Shown: piece after piece, positions 30,633 to 40,252 of the stretch | Position numbering within the stretch: the stretch's first letter is position 1 | How the letters are laid out: each line of letters opens with the position of its first letter | Source: DAINPP01 sp963667315 | GTDB lineage: Bacteria > Thermotogota > Thermotogae > MWEM01 | Assembly (NCBI GenBank): GCA_963667315.1 | Contig: OY763325.1 | Location: forward strand, 62,001-126,000 | Length of the DNA: 64,000 bases | Reading direction: 5' to 3' | Position numbers and translations under genes: made by a program | Notes under the pieces: model-generated | The model's input: the letters and a program-made list of their open reading frames with translations, nothing else | Told to the model about the DNA's origin: nothing | Database searches by the model: none

Positions 30633-31729
30633 ACTTTAAAATCAGGTATAATATTCAGCTTTTTGCGCCACCTGATCCCGATAAAACAGAAGAAGCGACA
30701 CCCCGAAGAAAACAGAAAGCAAGGGAAGAAGGTCAGGTAGCTTATTCAAAGGATCTTGCAATGGCTGCTGTTTTCCTGGTCGTTCTTGTGGTGCTACGGT
30801 TCATGGTACCAACGTTGTATAACGGTCTTAGAAAAACATTAACATTCTTCATCTCGTTGCCCAATATGGGTGATTATAATGAATATACAGATCTTGGACA
30901 GTATCTTATGGTTAATCTACAGGATGTTATTCTGGCATTAGCGGTAATTTTGCTATCAGGAGTGCTTATTGCGATCGTTTTAGGCTTTGCTCAGACAAAA
31001 GGGCTTTTTGTTCTGAAAAATGCCTTTAAATTTGATTTAAACAAGATTAATCCTTTAGAGGGATTTAAAAGGATGTTTTCCCTTCGCTCTGTGATTGAGT
31101 TACTGAAAAACCTTGCGAAACTTGCCATACTTGGTTTTATGGGCTATTCGTTTATTGCGGGGATATGGAATACGCTTTTTATGCTTCCGGATTATTCGAT
31201 TACCGATTCATTGATATTTATGGCAGAATCGGTTTATAATATGGCGGTTCAGATTGCAGCAGCTTTGCTGATTATAGGTTTTGCCGATTTTTTTTATCAG
31301 CGATGGGAACACAGTAGAAATATCAGGATGTCCAAAAAAGAAGTTAAGGATGAAAGAAAGGATGTAGAAGGAAATCCTCAGGTCAAACAGAAACAGCGTC
31401 AGGTTATGGCAGAGATGTCTCAGAGAAGGATGATGGAGGAAGTTCCATCGGCAACGGTTGTTGTTACTAATCCGACGCATATATCCATAGCTATCAAATT
31501 TGAAATTGATAAGATGCCCGCACCGATGGTGGTTGCCAAAGGTGCAGATAATATTGCAATGAGAATTCGGGAAGTGGCAAAAGAATACGGTGTGCCGCTT
31601 TATGAGAATAAACCACTTGCCTGGCAACTCTTTGAAAGAGTTGAGATCGGTGAGGAAATACCAAATGATATGTACAGAGCCGTTGCCGAGGTTCTGGCAT
31701 TTATTTTTCAAAATGCAGGGAAGGTGTAA
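30602..31729 (+). CDS. flhB: Flagellar export switch protein FlhB
   Basis: A 375-residue FlhB. The N-terminal tail has QLFAPPDPDKTEEATPRRKQ and KAREEGQV, the family start; four TM helices lie between about 50 and 230. The cytoplasmic domain contains the autocleavage site VVTNPTHIS near 285 (Asn-Pro-Thr-His), and cleavage there switches export from hook to filament substrates. The start is TTG at 30602, the only usual start codon ahead of the conserved region; an AGGAG site lies eight bases upstream, inside fliR. The resulting 31-base overlap is unusually long and marks tight coupling. Confidence 0.95.
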   Translation: MDISNDKRVLNFKIRYNIQLFAPPDPDKTEEATPRRKQKAREEGQVAYSKDLAMAAVFLVVLVVLRFMVPTLYNGLRKTLTFFISLPNMGDYNEYTDLGQYLMVNLQDVILALAVILLSGVLIAIVLGFAQTKGLFVLKNAFKFDLNKINPLEGFKRMFSLRSVIELLKNLAKLAILGFMGYSFIAGIWNTLFMLPDYSITDSLIFMAESVYNMAVQIAAALLIIGFADFFYQRWEHSRNIRMSKKEVKDERKDVEGNPQVKQKQRQVMAEMSQRRMMEEVPSATVVVTNPTHISIAIKFEIDKMPAPMVVAKGADNIAMRIREVAKEYGVPLYENKPLAWQLFERVEIGEEIPNDMYRAVAEVLAFIFQNAGKV

Positions 31730-31732
31730 AGC

Positions 31733-33853
31733 TTGAAATACCAGGATATTTTCGTATCTTTACTTGTAGTAGCCATCATCTTTTTAATGATTCTTCCGGT
31801 ACCCACCTTTGTTCTTGATGCGCTGCAAATCGTGAATATAGCTTTGTCATTGCTGATTATCCTGTCAACGATGTATGTCAGAACTGCTCTTGAATTATCT
31901 TCATTTCCCAGTATATTGCTGGTTATAACAATGTTGCGACTATCTCTTAATGTTACTTCGACCCGATTAATTCTGTTGAACGGTAAAAATTTTGATGGTA
32001 AAGTTGTTCGAACTTTCGGTAATTTTGTCGTTGGCGGAAATTATATTGTCGGACTTATTATCTTTCTCATCTTGGTTATCATTCAGTTTATCGTTATTAC
32101 AAAAGGTGCTGAAAGAATCTCCGAAGTCGGTGCCAGGTTTACACTTGATGCGATGCCCGGTAAACAGATGAGTGTTGATGCAGATTACAATGCCGGTTTG
32201 ATCACCGAAGATGAGGCGCGAAAGAAGAGAGAGGATATTAGAAGAGAGGCGGATTTTTACGGTGCGATGGATGGTGCCAGTAAGTTTGTAAGAGGAGATG
32301 CCATCGCCGGTATAATCATCGTATTTGTTAATATCATCGGAGGATTGCTCATTGGGGTGGTTCAGCAGGGAATGGAGATTGGTGAGGCGGCTGCAATCTT
32401 TACTTTGCTAACAGTTGGTGATGGTCTGGCATCGCAGATTCCTTCACTTTTGATATCTACCGCAAGTGGTATTCTGGTTTCAAGATCCGCTTCAGAATCA
32501 AACCTTGGGAACGATCTTGTAAAAGAGTTGACCAGTGAAAATAGAGTGCTATATCTTACAGGTGGTGTTTTACTTGTACTGACTTTATTTACACCCCTTC
32601 CTACGTTTATCGGCATTATAATCGGTGGTGGTCTGATGCTTATTGCCTTCTTTAGTTCAAGAACTGAAAAGGAAACGGCCACTCAGTCCGCTGAGCCGGG
32701 AGGTGGTACAACAGGAGGTTTTTCGGGTCTTCAGGGGCCTCCCCCTGCACCGATAGAAGGCGCCGGGGGAACTGAATCACAAGCTGCTCCAGCGGCACCG
32801 TCTTTAACATCTGCTGAAGAAGTATCCGAGATTATTCAATCGGATACGTTAGATGTTGAATTTGGCTATGGAATACTTCCTCTTGCCGATCCGGGACAGG
32901 GAGGAGATCTTCTCGACAGGATTACGATGGTTAGAAAACAGACGGCATATGAACTCGGACTTATTTTAAGTCCCATAAGAGTGAGAGATAGTGTCTTGTT
33001 GAAAGCCAATGAATATATGATAAAATTAAAAGGAACCGAGTTGACAAAATATGAACTCTGGCCGGATCGTCTTCTGGCAATAAATCCCGGAACTGCACAA
33101 GGGGCACTGCCTGGTATCACAAGCAGAGAACCTGCTTTTGGTCTTGATGCATACTGGATTGACGAAACACAAAGAGAACAGGCCACGACGCAAGGGTATA
33201 CGGTTGTTGACCCTCCAAGTGTTTTTGCCACGCATTTTTCTGAAATCGTAAAACAACATGCGCATGATCTTCTGGGAAGAAAGGAAATGGATTTGCTTCT
33301 TAAGGGGTTGAAAGAGAATTTCAATGAACTGGTAGATGAAGTGATTCCGGACCTTCTCAAAGTGTATGAGATGCAAAGAATACTACAGAATTTGCTTGAA
33401 GAAAGGGTATCGATCAGGAATCTTCCGGTTATTTTTGAAACTATTTCAGAATTTGCTGAAAAGACAAGAGATCTGGATTATTTAACTGAATTTTCAAGAA
33501 GGGCTTTAAAGCGGCAGATTTGTGTGTCAAACAGATCTGATGATGGTCAGATTCATGCTGTAGGGCTTGATCCGAATCTTGAAAGACAACTTGGGGCTCA
33601 GATCAGAGAAATGGAAGATGAAAGGTACCTTGCGCTTAATCCGGATACGTTACAGCAATTGATTGATAAAATATCAAAAGGCGTCGAGAAAATTATGCAA
33701 AATGGACATATGCCCGTTATCGTCTGTTCGGGTAGTATCAGGATTTATTTAAGACGTGCAGTTGAAAGGTCATTGCAGAGTATTGCGGTCATGTCTTATG
33801 AGGAATTGGTAGAAGATATTCCATTCAGTGTTGAAACGGTGATTAAATTATGA
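31733..33853 (+). CDS. flhA: Flagellar export protein FlhA
   Basis: A 706-residue FlhA. The N-terminal 320 residues hold about eight TM helices plus the FHIPEP region, with GARFTLDAMPGKQMSVDADY and NAGLITEDEARKKR near 137-165. A Gly/Pro/Ala/Ser-rich linker at about 318-365 (PGGGTTGG, QGPPPAP) joins to the cytoplasmic nonamer-forming domain, with VRDSVLLKANEYMIKLKG and SVFATHFSEIVKQHAHDLLG. FlhA receives substrate-chaperone complexes and uses proton flow for export. Start TTG at 31733 after AGGGAAGG, three bases beyond flhB. The stop overlaps flhF (ATGA). Confidence 0.96.
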   Translation: MKYQDIFVSLLVVAIIFLMILPVPTFVLDALQIVNIALSLLIILSTMYVRTALELSSFPSILLVITMLRLSLNVTSTRLILLNGKNFDGKVVRTFGNFVVGGNYIVGLIIFLILVIIQFIVITKGAERISEVGARFTLDAMPGKQMSVDADYNAGLITEDEARKKREDIRREADFYGAMDGASKFVRGDAIAGIIIVFVNIIGGLLIGVVQQGMEIGEAAAIFTLLTVGDGLASQIPSLLISTASGILVSRSASESNLGNDLVKELTSENRVLYLTGGVLLVLTLFTPLPTFIGIIIGGGLMLIAFFSSRTEKETATQSAEPGGGTTGGFSGLQGPPPAPIEGAGGTESQAAPAAPSLTSAEEVSEIIQSDTLDVEFGYGILPLADPGQGGDLLDRITMVRKQTAYELGLILSPIRVRDSVLLKANEYMIKLKGTELTKYELWPDRLLAINPGTAQGALPGITSREPAFGLDAYWIDETQREQATTQGYTVVDPPSVFATHFSEIVKQHAHDLLGRKEMDLLLKGLKENFNELVDEVIPDLLKVYEMQRILQNLLEERVSIRNLPVIFETISEFAEKTRDLDYLTEFSRRALKRQICVSNRSDDGQIHAVGLDPNLERQLGAQIREMEDERYLALNPDTLQQLIDKISKGVEKIMQNGHMPVIVCSGSIRIYLRRAVERSLQSIAVMSYEELVEDIPFSVETVIKL

Positions 33854-35247
33854 AGATAAAAAAATACGTTGTAGATGATGTGAAAACGGCATTAAAAAAA
33901 ATTAAGAATGAGTTGGGCGAAGATGCGGTTATTCTTTCCACCCGAAAATTCAAAAAAGGCGGATTCCTTGGGATTGGAAGTAGCGTCAAATATGAAGTTA
34001 CCGCTGTTGCCGATGACAAGGAAAAGAAAAAGGAGCCATCACGCAGCTCTGAAAGCAAAAATGAATATGATGGATGGGTTGACAGTAAGAAATTATACGA
34101 ATTGAAGAGAATTCTTTCACAGAATGCTCTGATTAAAGAAGAAACGAGACCGAATCAACAGCGGAAAAAGCAGTATACGCCTTCTATCCCGGAAATGGAC
34201 TATGAAAGGCCTGTACAGCAACAGAACTATACCAGAACCGGTAAGATGAATCAGACGTACAATCAGAATTCGTTTACCCATTCGAATACATCGAAAAGGA
34301 CTGCTTTGAGTGTTTCTGAAAATTCAATTGAGGATACACGATCACTCAATGAGATGAGACGTGAAATGATGTCGATGAAAAGGATTATGCAGGAATTATC
34401 TCAGAAAATGGATAAAGATTCTTATCTTCCCGGTATCCCCGATGAATATAAAAGAGTTTATAAATCTTTGAAGAATCATGAAATTAATGAAGATACGGCA
34501 AGGAAGATCGTTGAATCTCTTCGGATAGTAACTCATGGCAAGAATGCCAGTACGATGGAATTTGAAAAAAAATTTGTAGATATCCTTCACCCGATTATAA
34601 AAACCGACAATCCTTTGAAGAATCATGAAAAAGGCGATATAATATTTTTCATAGGACCAACGGGGGTGGGTAAAACCACTACTTTAACGAAGATCGCGGC
34701 GATGCTTTCCCTTGAGATGAGAAAAAAAGTGGGGATTTTAACGATTGATACGTACAGAATTGCCGCTGTTGATCAGTTAAAAACCAGTGCGGATATCATG
34801 GGGATAGAAGTCGGTGTTGCATATAATCCGGGAGAGTTGAGAGCCATGCTAAACAATTTTACGGATTATGATTTAATCCTCGTAGATACTGCCGGGAGAA
34901 GTCAGAGAAATGAAATGCAGATGTCGGAATTGAACAGATATCTCCAGATTGTGAAACCGAAATATATCTTTCTCACAGAAGGGATGAATATCAGAAAAAG
35001 TGATCAATTTGATATCATAGAACAATTCTCGGTTGCGTCACCAACCCATCTGATTCTGACGAAATCTGATGAGACAAAATGTTATGGTTCAATTGTTGAA
35101 ATTACGAATAATTATGATATTCCGATAGCTTATGTAACAAACGGACAGCGGATTCCGGAGGATATTATGGTTGCAGATTCAAAAAGACTTGCTTCGATTA
35201 TTGTGAAAGAGGTGCTTAAAGATGCCAGATCAAACAGAGACGCTTAA
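33850..35247 (+). CDS. flhF: Flagellar SRP-type GTPase FlhF
   Basis: A 465-residue SRP-family GTPase. An N-terminal B domain (MKIKKYVVDDVKTALKKIKN; GEDAVILSTRKFKKGG) is followed by a disordered Gln/Asn-rich linker (about 70-170), the helical N domain, and the G domain with GPTGVGKTTTLTKIA near 269, DTYRIAAVDQL near 298, DTAGRSQRNEMQ near 350 and TKSDETKCYGS near 400. FlhF sets the cell-pole position and number of flagella together with FlhG. It overlaps flhA by four bases and flhG by 26. Confidence 0.95.
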   Translation: MKIKKYVVDDVKTALKKIKNELGEDAVILSTRKFKKGGFLGIGSSVKYEVTAVADDKEKKKEPSRSSESKNEYDGWVDSKKLYELKRILSQNALIKEETRPNQQRKKQYTPSIPEMDYERPVQQQNYTRTGKMNQTYNQNSFTHSNTSKRTALSVSENSIEDTRSLNEMRREMMSMKRIMQELSQKMDKDSYLPGIPDEYKRVYKSLKNHEINEDTARKIVESLRIVTHGKNASTMEFEKKFVDILHPIIKTDNPLKNHEKGDIIFFIGPTGVGKTTTLTKIAAMLSLEMRKKVGILTIDTYRIAAVDQLKTSADIMGIEVGVAYNPGELRAMLNNFTDYDLILVDTAGRSQRNEMQMSELNRYLQIVKPKYIFLTEGMNIRKSDQFDIIEQFSVASPTHLILTKSDETKCYGSIVEITNNYDIPIAYVTNGQRIPEDIMVADSKRLASIIVKEVLKDARSNRDA

Positions 35248-36070
35248 GCAGGTCGTTGCAAGTCAAAATTTGGAAATTATTCTGGTTGCCAGTGGAAAAG
35301 GCGGTGTCGGGAAAAGTGTTATCGCAACAAATCTCGCCGTTTCTCTTGCAAAAAATCAAAAAAGTGTCCTGCTTTTTGATGCGGACGCCGGTTTCGCCAA
35401 TGCAGATATCCTGCTTGGTGTAACGACAAAAAATACCTTACGGGACTATCTGATCAGCGATATGGAATTAAAAGATGTTATTTATCCGACGAGTTATGGT
35501 GTCTGGTTGCTCAGTAGCGGAACTGATGTTCAGGACCTCATCGCATTCAGAAAGGAACCGAAGAAGAGATTTATAGATGATTTTATGCATATGGCGATTG
35601 ATATGAATTATGCGATTGTAGATACGGGTGCCGGGTATACAGATGAACTGATTTCATTTTATTCTTCCGCAGATAAGTTGTTTTTGGTGACAACACCTGA
35701 ACCAACTGCTTTGATGAATGTGTACACATTGGCGAAGGTTCTTGCGAGCAAGGGCATTTTTCCAGAATTATACCTGATCATGAATCAATCGCGAAATGCT
35801 TCAAAGGATATAAAGGTCCTTGATAGATTTTCATATGTTATTGAGAAATTTGCCGGATGGAAAGTCCGAGAAAGATTTATTTTAAGAAGTGATAAAACAG
35901 TTAGTAACAGTGTAATCAAACAGATTCCACTTGTTGAATTGCATAAGCATTCACAGCCTGCTCAAACGATCATGAGACTGACAGATCAGGTATTAAAAGA
36001 TGGAATAGAAGAAAATCCGTCTGATGGTGGATTTCTTTCGAAGATAAAGAAAATGTTTGGTATAAAGTAG
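35222..36070 (+). CDS. flhG: MinD-like ATPase FlhG (FleN)
   Basis: A 282-residue P-loop ATPase of the MinD/FlhG family. The deviant Walker A, ASGKGGVGKSVIATNLA near 23-39, has the signature lysine; the switch regions are LLFDADAGFANADILLG near 50-66 and AIVDTGAGYTDELISF near 138-153. FlhG stimulates FlhF GTPase and limits flagellar number. The C-terminal end (KIKKMFGIK) could be the amphipathic membrane-targeting helix. The start ATG lies inside flhF. Followed by two PilZ genes, as in other Thermotogota. Confidence 0.94.
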   Translation: MPDQTETLKQVVASQNLEIILVASGKGGVGKSVIATNLAVSLAKNQKSVLLFDADAGFANADILLGVTTKNTLRDYLISDMELKDVIYPTSYGVWLLSSGTDVQDLIAFRKEPKKRFIDDFMHMAIDMNYAIVDTGAGYTDELISFYSSADKLFLVTTPEPTALMNVYTLAKVLASKGIFPELYLIMNQSRNASKDIKVLDRFSYVIEKFAGWKVRERFILRSDKTVSNSVIKQIPLVELHKHSQPAQTIMRLTDQVLKDGIEENPSDGGFLSKIKKMFGIK

Positions 36071-36076
36071 GCCGAT

Positions 36077-36700
36077 ATGGATAATAAGAAAGAAATTATA
36101 TCAAAATTGTTATATCTCAGTCACTGGGCAACTGAAATGAATACCGACAGAAAACGTTTTTCCTCGGTATTTATGGGGAAATACAAAAAGGCTTTGCTGT
36201 TTGAAACTGAAAAACTGAGTTCATCAAAAGAGATTTATGATCAAATCCTGACGTTCAACATTTTCATTCCTTCCATGACGATAAGCGGAAAGGGCCGTTG
36301 TATTAAGGCAGCTGAAGTTGAAGGGTTGAGAAATGAATTGCTGGTGCGCTATATGCTTGAACCTGAACACCTTAGGGTCAGACAGCAGAGAAGTTTCAAG
36401 CGATTCCCTGTTATTGAAAAGGCGAAGCTGATCGCTGATGAACAGGAAGCGGATATTTTGATAAAAGATATTTCGCTATCGGGAATAGGTATTATTTCCC
36501 TTGAAAGAATTCGTGTGGTAACCGGAAAGATTCATCTTGAAACTCATGATTTTAGTATTATATTCCATAAGATACACGAGTTCAGCGATTACAATATTTT
36601 TCAATATGGTATGAAAATTGAACCTGACAGGGATGATCAATTAAAGAAATATTTGTTGAATGTTCAGGAGCGAATTAATTCTTTTAACATCAAGCTTTAA
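36077..36700 (+). CDS. PilZ-domain protein
   Basis: A 207-residue protein with a C-terminal PilZ domain, the usual cyclic di-GMP receptor. The binding motifs are RQQRSFKRFPV near 104-114 (Arg-rich switch) and DISLSGIG near 135-142 (D/N-x-S-x-x-G). The N-terminal 100 residues are helical and not recognised. It lies between flhG and a YcgR-like gene, so it probably tunes flagellar export or motor function in response to cyclic di-GMP. The ribosome site is weak. The RxxxR spacing is not perfectly standard, so affinity for the nucleotide should be treated as likely, not certain. Confidence 0.85.
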   Translation: MDNKKEIISKLLYLSHWATEMNTDRKRFSSVFMGKYKKALLFETEKLSSSKEIYDQILTFNIFIPSMTISGKGRCIKAAEVEGLRNELLVRYMLEPEHLRVRQQRSFKRFPVIEKAKLIADEQEADILIKDISLSGIGIISLERIRVVTGKIHLETHDFSIIFHKIHEFSDYNIFQYGMKIEPDRDDQLKKYLLNVQERINSFNIKL

Positions 36701-36736
36701 AATGACTAAAAATTTCTGACGTTAAGGGATGGTTAT

Positions 36737-37429
36737 ATGGATTACTTTAATTCAAAGGTCGCAACAAGATCAGTTTTGGAAATAGGGAAACCCCTCTTGC
36801 TGGATATTTCTGATCCGGATCTCGCTGGTGTTTACAAAAGCAGCATATTTGAACTGGATTACACCAAAAAGGTCATGACGATTGGAATGCCAAGTTTTAA
36901 AGGGCAATATATTCCCATACCATCTGGTGTCAGAGCCTATGTAAAGATGCTGGACAGGAGTTCTATGTATGTTTTCCTGTCAAAGGTGATCTCGTATGAA
37001 AAAAACGATGAGGGTTTTTATGTGACCTATATGACAATTCCGGATGAAGCGAGAAAGATTCAGCGTCGTCAATTTGTCAGAATTCCATTCTTTAAACAGG
37101 GTTCTTTTCTTTTTAAAGATGGAAATGAAGAGATTCATAATTTCATCACGAAAGATATCAGTGCCGGTGGTATTATGCTGGTAACGGCAAAAAAAATGAC
37201 GGTGGGGACAAGGTTATTGCTGAACCTCAATATTGGTGGCGGAATTGTCCTTGAAAAACAGGATTCCGAGATCGTTCGCGTGGATCGAAGCATCGACAGC
37301 GCTAATCATATTTACGGTATGAAATATATTGCTTTTTCAAGAAGTAAAGAGGATAGACTTGTAAAATATATTTTCCATTTGCAACAGGAAAGAAGAAAAA
37401 AAGAAAAAAATCTTAAAGAGGGGAGCTAA
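36737..37429 (+). CDS. YcgR-like flagellar brake (PilZ)
   Basis: A 230-residue two-domain protein. The N-terminal YcgR-like barrel covers about 10-110 (LEIGKPLLLDISDPDLAGVY; YVKMLDRSSMYVFLSKV), and the C-terminal PilZ domain from about 112 carries QRRQFVRIPF (RxxxR) and KDISAGGIML (DxSxxG), both complete. In other bacteria YcgR bound to cyclic di-GMP acts on the motor or stator to slow swimming. Its place between flhG and cheC, with GGEEF cyclases elsewhere in the window, fits. A 36-base gap separates it from the first PilZ gene, and cheC begins one base after its stop. Confidence 0.92.
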   Translation: MDYFNSKVATRSVLEIGKPLLLDISDPDLAGVYKSSIFELDYTKKVMTIGMPSFKGQYIPIPSGVRAYVKMLDRSSMYVFLSKVISYEKNDEGFYVTYMTIPDEARKIQRRQFVRIPFFKQGSFLFKDGNEEIHNFITKDISAGGIMLVTAKKMTVGTRLLLNLNIGGGIVLEKQDSEIVRVDRSIDSANHIYGMKYIAFSRSKEDRLVKYIFHLQQERRKKEKNLKEGS

Positions 37430-37430
37430 G

Positions 37431-38048
37431 ATGATGTCAGTTTACGATAACCTTGAATCATTTCATTTCGAAGCGTTAAAGGAAATTGGAAATATAGGAA
37501 CGGGAAATGCAGCAACTTCATTATCTACAATGATGGGGAAGAAAGTTGATATAACGGTACCGAGCGTATCGGTAGTAGAGATTTCAAAAATACCATTTAT
37601 GTTTAAAGATCCCGAAAGGATAACCGTCGGGATTCAGATGGGTTTTTTTGAGGATTTGAATGGCCATCTCCTTTTACTTTTTGATTCAGAACCGGCAAGG
37701 GAGATTTTAAAACTCCTGATAGGAGCTGGAAGTGATGATCTGACGCAGCTTGATGAGATGCAGAGATCTGTTTTTGGTGAACTCGGTAATATTGTCTGTG
37801 GATCATACCTTGTTTCCCTTTCACAATTTTCGAATCTCAATCTGAATTCAGATATTCCGTTTGTAACAACGGACATGGTATCAGCGATTGTTGCGGAAAC
37901 GTGCCTTGTATATGCTGAAGAGGAAGATAAGAGTATCTTGATAGAGACTAATTTTGAAATTGATTCACATATGAATGTGGAAGCCTATCTGTTCCAGATC
38001 ATGGAGCCTAAATCAATCCCGAAACTTCTTAAGAGCATTGGGATGTGA
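37431..38048 (+). CDS. cheC: Chemotaxis phosphatase CheC
   Basis: A 205-residue CheC, which removes phosphate from CheY-P and binds CheD. Both pseudo-symmetric active sites are present: EALKEIGNIGTGNAATSLST near 13-32 followed by Pro in DITVPSV, and FGELGNIVCGSYLVSL near 115-130 followed by NSDIPFV. The key Glu and Asn residues are all kept, so it should be catalytic. Two ATGs are adjacent at the start after GAGGGGAG. It is followed by cheD after six bases, the standard pair. Confidence 0.96.
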   Translation: MMSVYDNLESFHFEALKEIGNIGTGNAATSLSTMMGKKVDITVPSVSVVEISKIPFMFKDPERITVGIQMGFFEDLNGHLLLLFDSEPAREILKLLIGAGSDDLTQLDEMQRSVFGELGNIVCGSYLVSLSQFSNLNLNSDIPFVTTDMVSAIVAETCLVYAEEEDKSILIETNFEIDSHMNVEAYLFQIMEPKSIPKLLKSIGM

Positions 38049-38054
38049 TAACAA

Positions 38055-38543
38055 ATGGGTCAGAAGACAATCATTGGAATAGGAGAATACGTTGCCGCCA
38101 AATCACCGCAGGTCTTGGTTACCCTGGGACTCGGATCGTGTGTGGGTGTTTGTATTATTGACAAATCTTCGGGTGTCGGAGGTCTGATACATGTTATGCT
38201 TCCTGATAGTGGTGGCAGAACGGTTCCAAAACCGGGAAAGTATGCCGATACGGGGATTCCAATACTGCTTGATGAAATGAAAAAACTTGGAGCCTCCACA
38301 GCATCCCTTGAGGCAAAAATTGCAGGTGGAGCGGCTATGTTTAAAAAAGCCGGTTCATCAATGGAAGTTGGGAAAAGAAATATTGAATCTGTGAAAAAGA
38401 CATTGTCAAAGCTTAGAATACGTCTGAAATCTGATGATGTTGGTGGTAACAGGGCGAGAAGTATCGAATATAATCTCAGCAATGGAATGTTGAGTGTTCG
38501 AAAGGTAGGGGGAGGAGAAAAGACTGAAGTTATACAAATTTGA
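38055..38543 (+). CDS. cheD: Chemoreceptor glutamine deamidase CheD
   Basis: A 162-residue CheD. The catalytic Cys lies in LGLGSCVGVCIID near 25-37 and the catalytic His in GGLIHVMLPDS near 44-54, with Thr in the AKIAGGAAMFK region near 90-100. CheD deamidates Gln residues on chemoreceptors, and CheC holds it according to CheY-P level. No classical cheB/cheR lie here, though the window has two chemoreceptors for it to act on. Overlaps the fliA-containing frame only by untranslated bases. Confidence 0.96.
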   Translation: MGQKTIIGIGEYVAAKSPQVLVTLGLGSCVGVCIIDKSSGVGGLIHVMLPDSGGRTVPKPGKYADTGIPILLDEMKKLGASTASLEAKIAGGAAMFKKAGSSMEVGKRNIESVKKTLSKLRIRLKSDDVGGNRARSIEYNLSNGMLSVRKVGGGEKTEVIQI

Positions 38544-38554
38544 GGTGTCTGAAG

Positions 38555-39313
38555 ATGAATAGAATGCCATATAAAAAATATCAAAAAAGTATGACATCGG
38601 ATGAGCTTGTACGGTATTTTCTACCCCGCATAAAAGCAATTGCTATTTCTCTAAAAAGTTCTCTCCCGGAAAATGTTGAAGTTGATGATCTGATACAGGA
38701 GGGACTTATCGGCTTATTGAACGTTAGAGAGAGGTATGATGATTCAAAAGGAGCGGCATTTTTTACCTTTGCGATGAAGCGTGTCAGAGGAGCCATGTAT
38801 GATTATTTGAGGAAGATCGACTGGATTCCAAGAAACACAAGACATCTAATGAAAAAGGTTGAAAATGGTATCATAGAGCTCCAAAATATCGATGGTCAAT
38901 ATCCGGATGAAGAAAAGTTAATGAGTCATTTGAATCTGACAAGGAAGGAAGTAACGCTTGCTTTGAAAGAGATGTCAAGACGGCAGTTGTTAAATCTGGA
39001 TGGGTTTCTCGCAGATTCCGGTTCAAAAGGAGATTCGGATTCCGAAGATTTTACAGAAGTATTCTCTAGTGATGCCAAATCACCGGAAGAGGTTTATTAC
39101 AAAGAGGAGCTTGAAGAACAGCTTAAAGTTGAGATTTCTCAATTAAAGGAAAGAGAAAACATGATTTTATCGCTCTATTATGTAGAGGAATTAAATTTTA
39201 AGGAAATAGCCATGATACTTGGTGTAACCGAATCAAGGATATCTCAGATACACAGAAGTATTATGATAAAATTGAAATCAAAGATGAATACTTTTCTTGG
39301 AAAAGATGAATGA
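38555..39313 (+). CDS. fliA: Flagellar sigma factor FliA (sigma-28)
   Basis: A 252-residue sigma-28 factor for late flagellar and chemotaxis genes. Region 2 covers about 15-85: LVRYFLPRIKAIAISLKSSL, VDDLIQEGLIGLLNVRERYD and FFTFAMKRVRGAMYDYLRKI. Region 3 follows (WIPRNTRHLMKKVENGII), and region 4 lies at about 195-245 with LKERENMILSLYYVEELNFK and VTESRISQIHRSIMIKLK. The ATG at 38555 has GAGGTG seven bases upstream; the frame from TTG at 38540 would start inside cheD. No flgM is seen nearby. Confidence 0.96.
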   Translation: MNRMPYKKYQKSMTSDELVRYFLPRIKAIAISLKSSLPENVEVDDLIQEGLIGLLNVRERYDDSKGAAFFTFAMKRVRGAMYDYLRKIDWIPRNTRHLMKKVENGIIELQNIDGQYPDEEKLMSHLNLTRKEVTLALKEMSRRQLLNLDGFLADSGSKGDSDSEDFTEVFSSDAKSPEEVYYKEELEEQLKVEISQLKERENMILSLYYVEELNFKEIAMILGVTESRISQIHRSIMIKLKSKMNTFLGKDE

Positions 39314-39346
39314 CAAACGGAAGTTGAATCAGGGAGGTGGATGTCA

Positions 39347-39655
39347 ATGACCGGACCGGTTGAAATGCAGACAAATTTTGTGCGTGGCCCCCAGGCTGCT
39401 GAAAAGATTGCCCATCTCTCCAACGTGGAACAAATAGCACAGGAAGCCGAAGCATCAGAAATGGCTGAAAAGACCAAAAGAGAAACGGAATCCACACCGG
39501 TTTTGAAAAAGGCTGAACAGCAAGAGACAAAGTCTTCCACAGAGGAGCAGAACAAGAATCAGTATATGAATTTTAAACGCGAGAACGAATCGGATGATGA
39601 AGAAAATCCTGCAGAAGACGAGTATAGAGGACATTTTTTAGATGTACATCTGTGA
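39347..39655 (+). CDS. Small acidic protein in flagellar operon, unknown
   Basis: A 102-residue hydrophilic, probably disordered protein: MTGPVEMQTNFVRGPQAAEK, a helical EQIAQEAEASEMAEKTKRE part and a strongly acidic end (NESDDEENPAEDEYRGHFLD). GGGAGGTGG is two bases from the first ATG (39341) and eight from the second (39347), so I prefer the latter. Similar small proteins of unknown role end flagellar operons in clostridia and Thermotoga. It follows fliA by 33 bases. No membrane segment. Confidence 0.65.
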   Translation: MTGPVEMQTNFVRGPQAAEKIAHLSNVEQIAQEAEASEMAEKTKRETESTPVLKKAEQQETKSSTEEQNKNQYMNFKRENESDDEENPAEDEYRGHFLDVHL

Positions 39656-39736
39656 TCATTTGGATTAAAATTGCCGTATTATTCTCGGGGTGACTTTTTT
39701 TAGTTTAATTTTTGAAAAATGTAAGAATGAGGTGTT

Positions 39737-40252
39737 ATGATGTCGGATATTTCCATGTCAATAGGCTATATGATGGTTACGAGGATGGATGAAAATAAAT
39801 ATCTTGGTGGTATTATGGTGACCGATTCGTATGCAATTCCGGTTGAGTTTAAATATTCTGAACCCATTAAGCCAACAGGCTTACAAAAAATTTTATACGG
39901 TAATTCCATTGAAAAATATCTTATGGTAGATGTGATTGCGAAAAAACTCCTGCAGAATGTTCAGGAGAAACCGAAGTATATTCTGCTTGATGATTCCAGG
40001 TTACTTGATCTTCAGAGTAAAATTCCTGCCGTGTATATCACAAATTCTTCCAAAATTGACGATGGTGGCTCAGAGAGGACCCAGGAAGAATTGCAGAGAG
40101 AAAGTTTGGATACGGGATACACCATCATTTTTAATGGAACCCTTATGAGTGAGGATATCAAACTTTTAGAACGAATTAGTGATGAGATTGATATTCTGGA
40201 GCCTTTCCATAGACTTAAGGAGGCGCTTAAGTACGTTTGTTCAGAAGAATAG
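39737..40252 (+). CDS. Unknown protein in flagellar operon tail
   Basis: A 171-residue soluble protein of unknown family. The sequence looks alpha/beta: SIGYMMVTRMDENKYLGGIM, VTDSYAIPVEFKYSEPI, KPTGLQKILYGNSIEKYLMV and VIAKKLLQNVQEKPKYILLD, suggesting one globular domain. GAGGTG precedes two adjacent ATGs. The tail overlaps the next gene by 16 bases, so the two are coupled. Position after fliA and before mfd suggests a flagellar or regulatory role, but nothing in the sequence proves it. Confidence 0.7.
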   Translation: MMSDISMSIGYMMVTRMDENKYLGGIMVTDSYAIPVEFKYSEPIKPTGLQKILYGNSIEKYLMVDVIAKKLLQNVQEKPKYILLDDSRLLDLQSKIPAVYITNSSKIDDGGSERTQEELQRESLDTGYTIIFNGTLMSEDIKLLERISDEIDILEPFHRLKEALKYVCSEE